Shown: positions 34,521-46,928 of the stretch, in pieces
Layout of the letters: the number at the start of each line of letters is the position of its first letter
Position numbering within the stretch: the first letter of the stretch is position 1
From: Strongylocentrotus droebachiensis
Lineage: Eukaryota; Echinodermata; Echinoidea; Camarodonta; Strongylocentrotidae
Assembly: GCA_035222895.1 (NCBI GenBank)
Contig: JAVYIG010006800.1
Coordinates: 47,584 to 111,583 of the forward strand
Direction: 5' to 3'
Length of the DNA: 64,000 bases
Notes under the pieces: model-generated
Database searches by the model: none
Told to the model about the DNA's origin: nothing
What the model saw: the letters and a program-made list of their open reading frames with translations, nothing else
Made by a program: the position numbers and the translations under genes

Positions 34521-36320
34521 CCTAGTCTTGACAATAGTCCGAGCCACTATAGTGGCAATCTCTATGTCATCCTTTTGTTTCAGGGATGGGAGAGAGGATC
34601 TTAATTGTCCCTCCTTCGAATATAAGGATGACACAAAATTGCTGCCACTGCCGGGGGATACATTCGCATTGCGCGGCAATACAGATTGTGTTATTTCTAT
34701 TTATTATTATAGGAGAAATAGGTGAGGAGTAATTTCATTCATGTGAATTAATATCTTCTTCTTTCTCTTAATAATTTTTCTGATAATAAATAATTGTGTA
34801 TCATTCTTTTTGTTAAAATTATGATTACGGTAGTTGATTATAGATGTATTTATTTCATTCTTTTTTTTCTTGGGTAAGGGGGGGGGGGGGGGAGAAAGCA
34901 GAAATTTGTCCATCCCCGATACATTTAATCAGTTTGGTATAGTCTTTTCTGATAGTCACCCTTGCATATAAAGTCAAATTTATTGGAAATATTAAATAAT
35001 AGGCTTGATTTTGATAAAATTATAAAATTTAGACTCTCAAAGACAATATAAAATTGTTAGAAAAGGGCTTGTATTGGGCTATTGGCCTTCGACCAATGCT
35101 AGGTAAACTTATGTAAGGTTGTACATTTGCGTATAAAAAACGTTAAAGTACACTGTCTTGCTAGAGTTTTGTTTTTTTCATACAAGTACGTTCATGCTCC
35201 TCAACACCTCATAATTTCTAGATGTATTATACTTTCTTTTAACAATAAAGTAAAGTATAAATGAAGCTGAATTTTCAACATTCCAATTATTTTATTCTTG
35301 TTTACATGGAGAATAATACTGGTTGAGAAAAAGTGAAAATACAGTGAGTATACTGTACATGTATTTGGATCAAAGACATATACATGTATATATATATATA
35401 TATAATGAATAAAATTTTCACTACAAAAATACACTGGTATATTGAGGTATTTTTTTTTAGTCACTAAATATTACAAACTTCAATATCACATTGTGTCAAT
35501 GAGCCAATAAAACTAAAGATGTGGTCTTTTCTTGCGAAACACAATTTTTTACTAAATTTGCTTAAAAATTTGCCTTGCACACTTATGGACACCATTTTAA
35601 TTGCCCTTTAACTTCTATCCTTGGTAGTTTTGCTCAATTTTTAACTTGCCCTAGACCTATTAAAGAGATGCACCTGTGTGTGAATAAACTTTGGTGATCC
35701 CAAATGCCACAATGGTCAACCTTGTTTTGTCATTACATGGACCAAAATGCTAAATATAAATGACATGTGATGTGCATCATATTTCCTCATTTTGGATGAA
35801 AATAAACAATTCAAAATGGTTGTCTTCCCAAACTGCCCTTTTTTTTTGGACACACTTGGGCTAAAAAAATCTACGACAAAAAATAGTGTTCCAAGATGCC
35901 CCCCAAAGAAGAAACTACAAATATTTTTACCCTTGCACTAATCCAAAATTTATGTGCACAAGAGGGTATACTACCTTAAAGATGGGTAGAGGGATTTTCA
36001 AAGGTCAAAATTTAGCTCAAGCTGGAAGTTGGATTAACATGGACACATTTTAATTGGAAAAAAACGGCAAAAGCCGCAATTAATGACTTATTCTCAACCA
36101 TATAGTTGATGCATATTTACTAGCAAAACTATTCCTAGTATGAGAATTAAGCGGTTGATTTACTTCAAATTTCATACATGGGGTCCAAACATAACCTTGG
36201 TACTGTTCAAGTTGTAAATAAATTTGTGATCCCTCTACCAACTTTAAAGTCACACGAAATGCTCAACACAGCTTAAATGCATGACAAACTCTTTTAAATC
36301 TTCTGGTGCAGGTTTATACT
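34521..36320. other. Transposon interior, no gene recognised
   Basis: AT-rich DNA with a poly-G tract at 34,878-34,893 and a (TA)n run at 35,388-35,403. No exon was recognised on either strand. Confidence 0.4.
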
Positions 36321-36321
36321 G

Positions 36322-36748
36322 AGTCAATGAACAGATGAAGTATTTATTGTCCCATTTTCATAAAATTGGTTTACATAATGTCTTTGCTTACTTCATTTAA
36401 TTGCATTTCGATAGGTTTTTTGTAATGTCTATCTATTTAGGGCCCAATATTTTCACTTTAAAACCTGCATAGATCAACAAAAATTTGGGCTTAGGAGAAA
36501 TAGAACTGCACTAGGAGTAAATATGAAATAATATGCCTAATTGGTATAACACGACATTTTTTCTACCGGTAACTATGGTAAAAACAAAATTATAATGATG
36601 ATGGTACCATCAATGTTATTATGTTATTAAAATATGACCCGTTCTGGTTTTTCTGACTAAATTTAGCCAAGCTCACAAATATCAAGGGCAAGTACTGCAA
36701 TTAAACAAGGCATTTCAAGGTAAAGTTATGTACTACATAGAAACAAAT
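36322..36748 (+). repeat. Direct repeat, copy 1 (~425 bp)
   Basis: Nearly the same sequence occurs at 39,640-40,053 in the same orientation, with small indels. It starts AGTCAATGAACA.ATGAAGTA and ends CTACATAGAAACAAAT. It is non-coding. Confidence 0.92.
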
Positions 36749-36799
36749 ATGCATGGCAAGTCAAATATAAGAAGGCATTTCAATTGTCTTACATCATTA

Positions 36800-37308
36800 T
36801 TAAAGTGACTCTGTAACATTGCCTAAGATTCTGCAACAAAATCTTGGATTTAGCTCATATGGTGCAATAATAATGTTAAACTGTTAGTTCAGTGAGGAAT
36901 CCCATGACTTTTACAAGTCGATCGCCTGTCTGATTATTAAGATATATATTTATGATTAAAAATTAAAAATTTAATTTTGTGTTTACCTAACGGTTTTTAT
37001 AATACTAGTCTGTCTATTGGGGAATATGAGTATGGCAATAGGGCCATACTTTTAAAGGGATCTTTGAGTGACGGGTTTTTACCATACTCGTTTTCCCCAA
37101 AAGAATTTAGTTTTACGAAAACTGTTAGGAAAACACAAAATTTGATTTTGATTTCAAATCATAAATATCTTAATAATCAGACAGGCAATCGGCTTGTAAA
37201 ATTCATGGGATTCCTGACTGACCAAAGGTTTATAATTATCATTGCAGCATGAGCTAAATCCAGGATTTTGTTTAAGAATAGGATACAAAGTTACCCAATC
37301 CCTTTAAC
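36800..37308. mobile_element. ~510-bp inverted-repeat element with a nested palindrome
   Basis: The left arm TTAAAGTGACTCTGTAACAT..AAAATCTTGGATTTAGCTCA is mirrored by TGAGCTAAATCCAGGATTTT..GTTAC..CCCTTTAA, with TCGATCGCCTGTCTGATTAT paired to ATAATCAGACAGGCAATCGG. A second element sits in the loop (GGGGAATATGAGTATGG.. / ..CCATACTCGTTTTCCCC). Another member of the outer family lies at 40,178-40,649. Confidence 0.8.
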
Positions 37309-37476
37309 ATTGTTTAACGATGCTAGCTTTAAACGACTTACAAATAAGTACAACCATGGACCTATTACGGATGGACATTCATCGTTTTCCTAACAAATTC
37401 ATTGTGATTGTCTCCGTCAATGTCGTCTCAATATTCCGTATGTAGCTTCGTTTCCGAGAAACCTTCTACAGGGTAA

Positions 37477-37830
37477 TGATTAACGTAGTAAACGCACTAA
37501 ACTGAATCATTCACACAAGACGCAGTCTCTGCAGTATAAACTAGCTTGTGCCTTTATTCAACGACGACAGTCTCAACAAATTCAGAACAAATGTAAAAAC
37601 GTGTGGTGGTATAACTAGTGATGTCGATATAGTAGTGATAGTGACGTAGCGATAGCGACGTCGCGATAGTGGATAGTGTCGTCGTTCGTACTGATAGTGT
37701 GGTTTACTGTTAAGACACAAATAAACAGTATAATAAATAAACAGTATAATAAGTAAACAATAGATACGTCATCATAATAGTGTATATAATGCAATAATCA
37801 TGCCGTTAATAATAGTTATGCAATTACATA
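37477..37830 (-). repeat. Possible solo LTR
   Basis: On the minus strand the block contains AATAAAGGCACAAGCTAG followed by a GT-rich region, similar to the poly(A)/R part of an LTR. CG-rich GTAGCGATAGCGACGTCGCG repeats lie upstream. Boundaries and a target duplication were not found, so this is only a suggestion. Confidence 0.25.
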
Positions 37831-39639
37831 ACTCCTGATATAAACTTCTCATATTCAAGTAATGTACATGCATCTTTGTAGAAATGCAACAAGTTCCAAT
37901 GATCATTAAATCCCTCTTAATATCCCTTAGTTCAAGCTATCACTGCCAATTAAACATGCAATACATGCAGTCTAAAGTTTTGCCTAACTGTAAGACAAAG
38001 AAACAATTAAAGCACTAATCAGTGCAGTGTGCTTGAGTGCACAGGGCCCTATTTACCCCTCACACACACCCTACTAAACTACATGTATATCAATCATACA
38101 TGCTCTGCACACAGCTGTGTGTGTGTGCGCATACACTAGAGGCTATGCCTTGGTGAACAGAAACTTTCCAAACTCCAAACTAACTTTAACTCTTCTATAT
38201 ACATGTACATCTTTCCTCCTATTAATACAGCAATCAACTACTGGGTATGGAACTACAATTATTACTGTTTCAATCATATGTACAAACTCATTATATAACT
38301 TGAGTAAGAATGACTTATAAAGCAACATATATTCTGGTAATATATCAGCTAACGAATACATGCTACAGTATACTAGCATTGTATCATAAACAACAAAATG
38401 AACCAAGAACAAAGGATTGGCACATAAGTTACTTTCTTCTTACAGGTTTGTCTCCTGTTTCTCACAATGTATGTACCGGTAACCTAGATTCAGTATACAA
38501 GAATATATGAACAAGCAATATATTGACTTACCAACTGTTAAATATCCCGGTTCTAATAGATGATTACAATTAATAATGAAAGATATTCCAAACTTTCACA
38601 CAATTCTAAATTGAGTTGCTAACTCCTTTCCTGTGTAATTCGGTCTGCACTGTAGGATGTTGCATGCATCCCATGAGATGCTCTACAAGCCAAGTTTATG
38701 CAAATTAGCCCTAAACAAAAACCCCACTGGACTCTGGGCTGTTCCATGAACAAACAGGGGAACTCTGTTACATAATTTCAGAGGGGTAGGAGAACTTGTT
38801 TGTGAATACATGATTTGATTTCAATATGCCATGTTTATGACGCTACACCGTACATGTTTCTTCAGTTTGATCTCATGATGGTCGCTGCCAAAAAGCCGGG
38901 ACAGAATCAAGATAGTGATTTACACATATGTTAATCTACATGCGCAGAAGATAATAACTCGCTTAAATCATGGAAAATCGATGTGCAGTTCTGGTTTATA
39001 ATCAGAAATTGTTGTTCCGTGTACTAGCTGTATACATGCATTTTATTTAGAAAAACATGTTAATATTACCAGATACAGGTTATTTTTAGATTTTTTGGTT
39101 GTGATTTAAAATCCAGTTTCCCCCTATTTCCTCATAATATCCCAGAGTTACAACACACAGGGCTGATACAGATCATGGCCTTCTAATTGTTTTATAAGGT
39201 CATAGGTGTGTGCGAAAGTTTGCGAATCAGTAATAATACATTTCATATCACCAAAATCGTCTGCTTTTCAACTTTGCTGCTCCTCATTGGGGATGCTTTT
39301 ATTTATACTCTTAATACAGAGCACACCATGCATCTAAACAAAACCAAGAGAGGGAAACTGCTCCTTTGTCAATGACCGAAAATGCTTACGCAGTCGTTAT
39401 TGTTAAAACAGCTGAATGTTCTCATTAAGATGCACATAATCAGAAGGCGGTGACTATCATTGGATCAAAGAAAGAATCACGTTGAATGTCCATCCGTAAT
39501 AGGTCCATGGTACAACAAACACACATATTTACAAAAATGTTTAATGTATTTCATTTGTAATTTACATTTGTTTTTCTTTCCCATTTGTCAAGTTGGCTCA
39601 CATGAGCCAATGACAATTTCTGGTGAAGTTTTTTTCTTA
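37831..39639. other. Transposon interior, no gene recognised
   Basis: AT-rich sequence with no convincing exon. The 89-codon minus-strand frame at 38,143-38,412 matches nothing I recognise. Confidence 0.4.
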
Positions 39640-40053
39640 GTCAATGAACAATGAAGTATTTACTGCCCCCATGTTCATTATATTTTGTTTACATAATGTC
39701 TTTGCTTACTTCATTTAATTGCATGTTGAGAGATTATAGCAATGTCAATCCTTTTAAGCCAATATTTTCACTTTAAAACCTGCATAGATCAAAAACATTT
39801 TGAGGCTTGGGAGAAATAGAACTGCACTAGGAGTAAATATGAAATAATATGCCTAATTGGTATAACATGACCTATTTGACTGTCTAACTATGGTACAAAA
39901 GAATAATGATGATGGTATGTTATTATGTTATTCAAATATGACCCGTTCTGGTTTTTTCTGACTAAATTTAGCCAAGCTCACAAATATCAAGGGCAAGTAC
40001 TGCAATTAAACAAGGCATTTCAAGGTAAAGTTATGTACTACATAGAAACAAAT
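39640..40053 (+). repeat. Direct repeat, copy 2
   Basis: Pairs with 36,322-36,748. The two copies are ~3.3 kb apart in direct orientation, so recombination between them could delete the interval. Confidence 0.92.
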
Positions 40054-40177
40054 TTACAAAAATGAAGTGTTTTTACTTCATGGCATATGGCAAGTCAAAT
40101 ATAACAACATCAGGAATGACAATTCATGAATATTTTCACTGTAAAACTTAAATAGATTAAAAACATTTTTAGGCTCA

Positions 40178-40649
40178 AAGTGACTCGGTAACATGCATTT
40201 TTGAAGGTTGATTAAATTGGGTAATTTTTGTATGAAATGCTACTTATTATCTTCCTCCGACTGTATCTAACATGCAAAAAAACCCAGAAGGCACCACTGT
40301 GCAACACCCTCTAACAGTGATTAACAGTAAATTCTCCCAACCGTTTTTCCATGAAAAAAACACATAAACAGGCCTTTAAATATCTTTCAACAGTTAAATG
40401 TCATGAATGGTATATAGAGCCAATTCATTGCTTTGTGACGATTTACATTCACCCAAAATGTAATTAAATTGTAATAATATAGTTGGGAGATGTAAGGTAT
40501 CAATCAGATCAGTTTTTCCCAATTTCAATCGCCACTAATGGTCTGATTTCATTCTAACTTTCAGATTATCTTAATTGTACATCTAGCATTGAAGTCACTA
40601 CCTTAGCAACATTTTCTCTCATCAGAACAGTATTACCAAGTCCCTTTAA
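40178..40649. mobile_element. Second copy of the AAAGTGACTC..CCCTTTAA element
   Basis: Begins AAAGTGACTCGGTAACATG and ends ..ACAGTATTACCAAGTCCCTTTAA, the same ends as the element at 36,800-37,308 but with a different, AT-rich interior. Confidence 0.6.
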
Positions 40650-41039
40650 GAGAAATTGATCTGCACTAGGAGTACATATGAAATAACATGCCTATATAAC
40701 ACCCTATTTGTCTAACTTTGGATAAGTTGTGGTCCATTTCGGGTTAAATAATGTTAAGTAGTTCACCCCACATGCCAACTAAGCGTACATTGGCTCATAT
40801 TCATACTTCATTTGGCAGGGGTTAACTAAACATATATCAAGTTTCAAATATTTACTTCAAACAATAATTGGCATAAATAATGAGCTGGATCTTATTTATC
40901 AATGGCACTTCAATTTAGATGATAAGGTACTCATGTCCTAAAAAGAACAAGTCAACACAAAGCGTAGCATCCCCTCGCAAGGGTACAAATGGGCTATATA
41001 CATCAGAACAAGTTACCTCCATTGGACTATACTATATTA

Positions 41040-41480
41040 CTAGGCAAGGAAGTTGACCACATTTTCACATATATAAGTAGGTGTTTTTGCGTATCTAATG
41101 AGCTATGACCTTTGACCTACATACTCGGAAATTGAACTTAGGCTGCATGTACAAGTATTTTGATATCATGCACCTTCATATCAAATTTCATTGAAATTCG
41201 TCAAACATTACTCACGTTATCGAATGGAAACCAGATTCGTATATCTAATGAGCTATGACCTACATACTCCGAAATCGAACTTATGCTGTGTTTCGATACC
41301 CTAGCTGAACCTTCTTATCAAATTTCTTAAAAATCCTTCAAACATTACTGAATGCATCAATCGGTTCTTCAGATAACGCGATCACGAGAACGAGACATAC
41401 GTACAGACGTACGTACGGACGGACGGACGGACAACCCGAAAACATAATGCTTCCGGCTACTTCGTAACGGAGGCATAAAA
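41040..41480 (-). repeat. GCCTCCGTTACGAAGTAGC family repeat (inverted copy)
   Basis: The minus-strand start ATGCCTCCGTTACGAAGTAGC (end at ~41,478) is followed by a CCGT tandem block, then TCGTGATCGCGTTATCTGAAG. The plus-strand copy is at 59,858-60,480. Its tail has repeated GAGCTATGACC..ACATACTC.GAAAT.GAACTTA units (~41,100 and ~41,250). Confidence 0.8.
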
Positions 41481-41956
41481 ATATCATCATATATATTATA
41501 CCATAACTACAAGATGAAATTTTGTAATCTGAGGGGACATATATCCTTGGACTTGCCTAGTATACTGTTGTTTATTTAAGCGGTTAAAGAGAAGGTTCAG
41601 TTCTGGGAAGAGGTGAAAAATTATTTGTGAGCGTTATCATTGTTATTATGCAAGTGTGAAAGAACATCAGATAAGACATGTTCCCTGAAAAGCATGGCTC
41701 TTCAAATGCCTTCATATTCTAAATATGCATGTAACATCGTAAAAATCGGGGGGCCGGCTTTTTACGCCACGTGTTCGTGTAGTCCCATATACACATTTCT
41801 GTGTACAGTGTTTGTAACTTTACAAATTTCTTATCATTTTGATGATTCCAGAACCTTGCAACACACAAATTCTTATATGCTCGATGATCAACCTTTCTGG
41901 TCGGTTCCACACCGTTTCTTTCACAATGCAATAATGACCAGAACTCAACTTCATCT

Positions 41957-42234
41957 TTAAGCATTCCCAAAGAACTGGTCTGGAAACGAATTATCGAATA
42001 GCTGGAACAATTCATCCCTGGAAGGAAGAGTTTCTGTGGCTTGGTATGGAATGGGCAACTGGAGCTCGTGGCTGCATGTCGAGGCTCCAATCCCCATTAC
42101 AGGTGGTTTGAAAAAGGTTATCGTCAGCGGGGGCTGCCAACCGCAAACGGGCACATGTGACAATCCCGTCACAAATATGATTATTTGCTCCAGGGTCATC
42201 AATTCTTCATCACTATTGCAGTGATGGCTACCAG
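41957..42234 (-). CDS. HECT E3 ubiquitin ligase C-lobe, last exon
   Basis: The acceptor TCTTTTGCAG (minus) precedes a 91-residue stretch ending at TAA 41,957-41,959. It reads LEQIIIFVTGLSHVPVCGW, then GIGASTCSHELQLPIPY, and ends DNSFPDQFFGNA. The order FVTG..PxxG, then xSTCxxxLxLP with the thioester-forming Cys, then a Phe-containing C-terminus is that of HECT domain C-lobes, closest as I recall to G2E3-like proteins of invertebrates and fish. The enzyme class transfers ubiquitin from E2 through that Cys to a target. It joins in phase with the exon at 43,049-43,226. Confidence 0.82.
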
Positions 42235-43048
42235 CTGCAAAAGATGGAATAATGAGTAGCATAAGGTGAAATGTAATTTCAAATAAATTTAAACATTATT
42301 ATTAAAAAACAAACACAATTATACTGGGATGAAGATTAACCACTTACCAAATTATAAGTAATTGTACCTGGTGGAAGTTTATACTTTTTAGATAATGTGT
42401 TTTTCTGATATACTTCCGGAATAAATCCTGGACCCCATGTTATATACGAACCTGATCTAGCTGTATGGGATATGTTTGTACATTCATAATAGAAATGTAG
42501 TTATTACAAACCCTGGTTGTCAATCCCATATAGCAACCAGTAGAAAATTATATTGGTTCGTACGGGTTTCTACTGATTTGTTATTCCTTTTCCAGTAAAA
42601 AAAACAGTAGGAAATAGCGCCTTTTACGTTGTATTTCAGCCAATGGTGGTGTTTGCTTTTTTGTTGGCTTTTTTGTGCTGGTTATATTACGCACAACCAG
42701 CCGGCCCATGTATTGTTATTATTAATTAATTAATTAATTGAGGGTAAACGCATTTTTCTGAAAGTGGAGCTGAATTGCATGGTATGATCATATTGGCTAA
42801 AATTTGCACATTTTGGGGTCTAAAATTACCTTCATAGCAATTTTAGGTCGTAAAATCAAAGACACTAGAAATGTCATAGTAGATGAGCAATAATCATGCA
42901 TTTTGAAGGCATTTGCGGTCTGAAAACAGAAGTCAACTATCCCTTTAACATTAATCTTGAAATGATTGTAATTCTTTGGGGACACAAAGTAAACAAAATT
43001 GAATTTAGATGCAATATATCATCTTTTATAACCAAGCTTTTACTTTAC

Positions 43049-43226
43049 CTTCAACTTCCCGGACATATCTCACAAAATGGCTGAATACTGCTTCCTCCTG
43101 ACGTCTCCTGTTTGAGCCGGGTTCAGCAAATTTAACCTCAAATGAGCTCAGCAGCGCTGCTGCTGTCAGCTTAGTGTCCTCTCCACCGTGCAGAAGTTCC
43201 TTGCACTGCGGAAAAGTCTTCATGAG
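43049..43226 (-). CDS. HECT E3 ubiquitin ligase, penultimate exon
   Basis: Acceptor CTTAACAG and donor GTAAAG on the minus strand bound 59 codons plus one base. LTAAALLSSFEVKFAEPGSN, then RRRQEEAVFSHFVRYVREVE, matches the segment just before the C-lobe in G2E3-like HECT proteins (F.V.FSEPGSNRR..EE). The exon starts in phase 0, so it cannot join directly to the arm-encoded exon 1, which ends in phase 1. No N-lobe exon was recognised upstream before the right arm at 44,310. The gene is therefore 5'-truncated, or has an unrecognised upstream exon. Confidence 0.72.
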
Positions 43227-43514
43227 CTGTTAAGATTCATGAAAATCGAAAATTTAAATGAATATAGAGAAGGCATATATACCAGACCTGCGAGAGGAAT
43301 TTACCCACACTATGAACATGAAGCACAAAGCAAAATATAACATAAAAGAGCTGGGAGGCAGAATCTCCCCTGTCATGGAAGTTTTGCATGTTATACAGGA
43401 CACCCCCACTGGATTAAGCGATCACCTGAGCCTGACAGTTTCACCTTTGGGGTACTGCCCCTGGATGCAAGTGCCTAATTTTGAATATCTATAGGTCCCC
43501 TTTACCTAAGGATA

Positions 43515-43735
43515 ACATACATGCCAACATTTGAAAATCAGAAATCTGTACAAATTATGCTATTTTCAAAAAAAAGAGGAACAATCCTAACTCTCCTATT
43601 CAATACTACAGACAAATTTGTACAGGAAGAGGGAGACCTGCATTAAAATGATAATTATCTTCTCCCAAAAAGAGGAATGTTCCTCTTTAATCTGAACAGT
43701 TGGCATGTATGGGATAATTCCTGACAAGTTTTGTT
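43515..43735. mobile_element. Small inverted-repeat element, ACATACATGCCAAC ends
   Basis: ACATACATGCCAACATTTGA at the left and TCTGAACAGTTGGCATGTAT at the right are inverted copies (~220 bp), with AAAGAGGAAC..GAGGAATGTTCCTCTTT pairing inside. It sits upstream of the HECT exons. Confidence 0.6.
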
Positions 43736-44309
43736 GAAAACCAGCAGTCAATTTTCAAGTAACTGAAAATGTCAATATTTCCATTAGACCCTCCCCCCCC
43801 CCCCCCCCAAGAAAATAAAAATAAAAAAATTAGTGCCCCCGTCCCCCTCAATGGGTGATGCTATGAAAAGCAATTATTTTTAACCTTCAAGGATCTATTC
43901 AATATAATCCTATTCTAGCACAATGCTTCTTAACCTAGCTAGGGGGCCAGATGCCTTTTCCAGGGGTCATCAAGAATCAATTGAAAAATTAGAGTCTTAT
44001 GTACTTGATTAACCCTTACTGCACTGGGCTATTTTGAGCCCCCTCATTTTTTTTTTTTGTTGCAATAAAATCCTCAAAATCACTGAAATTGCTCAAACCT
44101 CTCTTGTTCTTTGTCTTTATTTCCTGTATTGACTGATTGCACATATTGTTCTTAATTTCAATTCTCTTTCAATTTAAAGCAACATTTTATACCTCCGTCA
44201 TCAAGATGGTTCCACGATGATAGCTAAAAATACTAGCAGCTAGACGATTATCCAAAAATGTGCAAGCTAGTACATGTATCTTGCACAAATATTTAGTTAT
44301 TGAGATTAT
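43736..44309. other. Between HECT exons and right arm, no exon recognised
   Basis: Checked on the minus strand for HECT N-lobe or other coding exons; none recognised. It contains a C run (43,792-43,808). Confidence 0.4.
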
Positions 44310-46485
44310 AGGGGCAGTGGCGTAATGAGCAAAAACATTTGGAAGCCCCAGCAGAGCCCCCTTAAGCTTTTGGGTGTTGGGCATTTAATTACGGTCAGAT
44401 TAGCATATTTTGATACCTCGTTTGTGACATTGGCAGGTCACTTATTTTTTTTCTCTCTCTTTCTTTCTTTTTCTCTGTAACATAGTTTTTTTCCAAAAGT
44501 TTCTGCAGGCCCTGACATGAAGGCTTCTAAATAAGCATATTTTTGGCCCGACTGTAAATTTGGGAATTTCTAATTTTCCAACAAACGCATAAAAAAGGTA
44601 GCCTCTATACGACTTACAAAAATATTGAGAAAAAATACCGGAAAATCATGTCATTTCAGCAACCTTTTGTAAATCACTGGTATCGAATAACAAATAACCC
44701 CCTACCCCCCCCCCCCCCCCCCCCCATCAGTACGTCAGCGTTCAGGGGCTCATGTCTTCTCACCCCTACAAAAAACAAAAAAAAACACGCTTTCTCATCC
44801 TCTCACAATATTTCTACGATATGCGCGTATCGCTATTATAAAAATATCCATTGATAAAATTGATATAACTGTCTGATATGGGTCATTTCTTCAGTAAAAC
44901 TGACATTTGTTGACGTTCCCCTCTATAATCGGAGGTCTAGATCTAGATCTCAGGCCTGGATCCAGGATTTCTTAGGGGGTGGGCCCAAATTTGAAACAAA
45001 TGGGTCCCCAAAAAATCACAACGACTCAGCCAGCCGCTGAATAAGCGAGGGAGGGGGTAAGAGGACATTTTTTTTTGGGGGGGGGGGGGGGGGGTCCCGA
45101 AATTTGAAATTTTGACCCATCGACATTCCGTTCCATTGGGGGAGAGGGGGGGGGGGAGGGGGGTGGTAAGGTCATCTTTAAGGATTTTTTAATTTTTTTT
45201 TTAAAATATTTTTATTTTAAAAAAAAAATTAAAAGGGGGCGGGGGGGTTTTCCCCAAAAACATACACATAAAAAAAACTCAAGGGGAGGGGGGTTTAACC
45301 CCACCCCCTGCGTACGCACCTGTGCGAACCAAATATTGGTACATAATGGTGACCAGCATTGACGTAATGGGGGGGGGGGGGGGTGCAGACAAATCTTTTT
45401 CAACATGGATTTCGATTTTGACCCATAATTTCCTAAAAAGGTACAATTAGACCTCTAAACAGATTATTTCAGTCAAGTTGGTAAGTGGAACTGATTTAGA
45501 GTCTATTATTTATAGCCTAGACTCTAGATCTAGATTCTAGGCCTAATTTACAATATAACATGCACGAGGTAAAATGACATTTGGGGGGATTTTCGGGGCA
45601 TAAAAATATGGCCATAGAGTCTAAATGTAGGGTGTCTGATCGCGCACTCAGTTTTGTGTGCTAAAATCCTCCCCATAGAGATTGCACTCATCCCTATGTA
45701 GTCCATGTGCATTGCGCGCTCATGCAAACTTGGTCAATGATTTTATTACCAAAATGAGATTCAAACCAATATATCTCGTGATCCTGAAGGTGATACTCAA
45801 TAAGTGAGGTGTCATATGAAAGAGCAGGTTTTTCTCCACATTCCGCAAAGGGGCTCACCCCCAAAATTGTCAAAATATCTTGCTTAAAACAGCGATTTAA
45901 ACATTGTTTCCATGGTAACTTGGAGATTTACCAATTTCATGAAGTGAGCCCCCGAGGGATAAGTTGGGCCAGCTGTAAGGAATATATCCATGCGCTTATT
46001 TTTTCTCTAGTCCCAAGGGATTTCAGTTTGAAAATACCCTTAATCCACGTTTTGCATATATCGTGCTGCATGTAGACCTACAACTTTTGAGCAAAAATTA
46101 TAACTTGACGTGAACCACTTTTTTGTCCATTCTGACCAAAATGCTATAGATCTAAATATTGCAGAGTTTTTGAGGGGCTGTATCTTTTGATAGAAACATT
46201 GGTGAGTCTTGAAATTTGAAATGTATTAGACTAGGTCTAGACTATTCTGATTACATTTTTTATTCAAATATCCAACAAAAATGGTGAAAAACAATCCCAA
46301 ATTGAAAATTGAAAAATCGTTCAGACACCCTAACTTTAGATCTAGACCTACTAATGGCCATGGTGTTAGCAAGGGAATGCGTAGAGGGGTCTATAGACCC
46401 TAGACCTAGTCGGCTTCCGTCTTTAAAGAGAGAGCCGACCCTACCCAAATAAGAGGCTTAACGAACGAAATAAACGGAAAATTTG

Positions 46486-46663
46486 GTTATCCTAGATCTA
46501 TACTTTAGTGTGTTTTATTATTTTGGGTTTCTAACTTCAGTTTAACCCTAGCCTAACCCTAACCCTAACCCTATCCTAACCCTATATGCACGTAGGTCTA
46601 GGTCTAGAGCTCTTAACTGAAGTTAGAAACCCAAAATAATAAAACACACTAAAGTATAGGATT
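46486..46663. repeat. Foldback with telomere-like repeats, right arm copy
   Basis: Inverted equivalent of 15,861-16,038. CCCTAA-type hexamers run from 46,541 to 46,584 between the ~40-bp arms. Confidence 0.85.
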
Positions 46664-46798
46664 GCCGAAAATTCGGTCTAGATCTAACTGTTAGATCTAG
46701 ATCTAGATCTAGATCTAGACTAGATCTAACAGTTAGATCTAAGTTAACGTTAGAGTCTAACAGTTAGGCCTAACAAAAAAGTTAGAGTCTTAAGTTAC

Positions 46799-46928
46799 CT
46801 GCGAAGTCGAAGAAGCGAATCTGTTCCTCCGAGATGTCAAATTTTGGTCTTCCCACTCCGCCTGCACCCCCAGCTGGATTTGTATCAGGCTGAAAACGAG
46901 ATCCAGTTGATTCGCTTTCCTGGCTCAT
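46799..46928 (-). CDS. Duplicate transposase exon 1 in the right arm
   Basis: Same 130 nt as exon 1 at the left end, on the minus strand, with the same ATG (46,926-46,928) and donor GTAACT. It has no matching exon 2 downstream; next on the minus strand are the HECT exons. It may be transcribed towards them, but the phases do not allow a direct join. Confidence 0.65.

Noticed and set aside
41719-42090. 123-codon minus-strand frame overlapping the HECT last exon
   Set aside because: It is out of frame with the HECT exon, which has motif and splice support, and it runs on into the presumed 3' UTR.
41957-43226. Direct splice of right-arm exon 1 to the HECT exon
   Set aside because: Exon 1 leaves one base of a codon while the HECT exon begins on a codon boundary, so the join would be out of frame.
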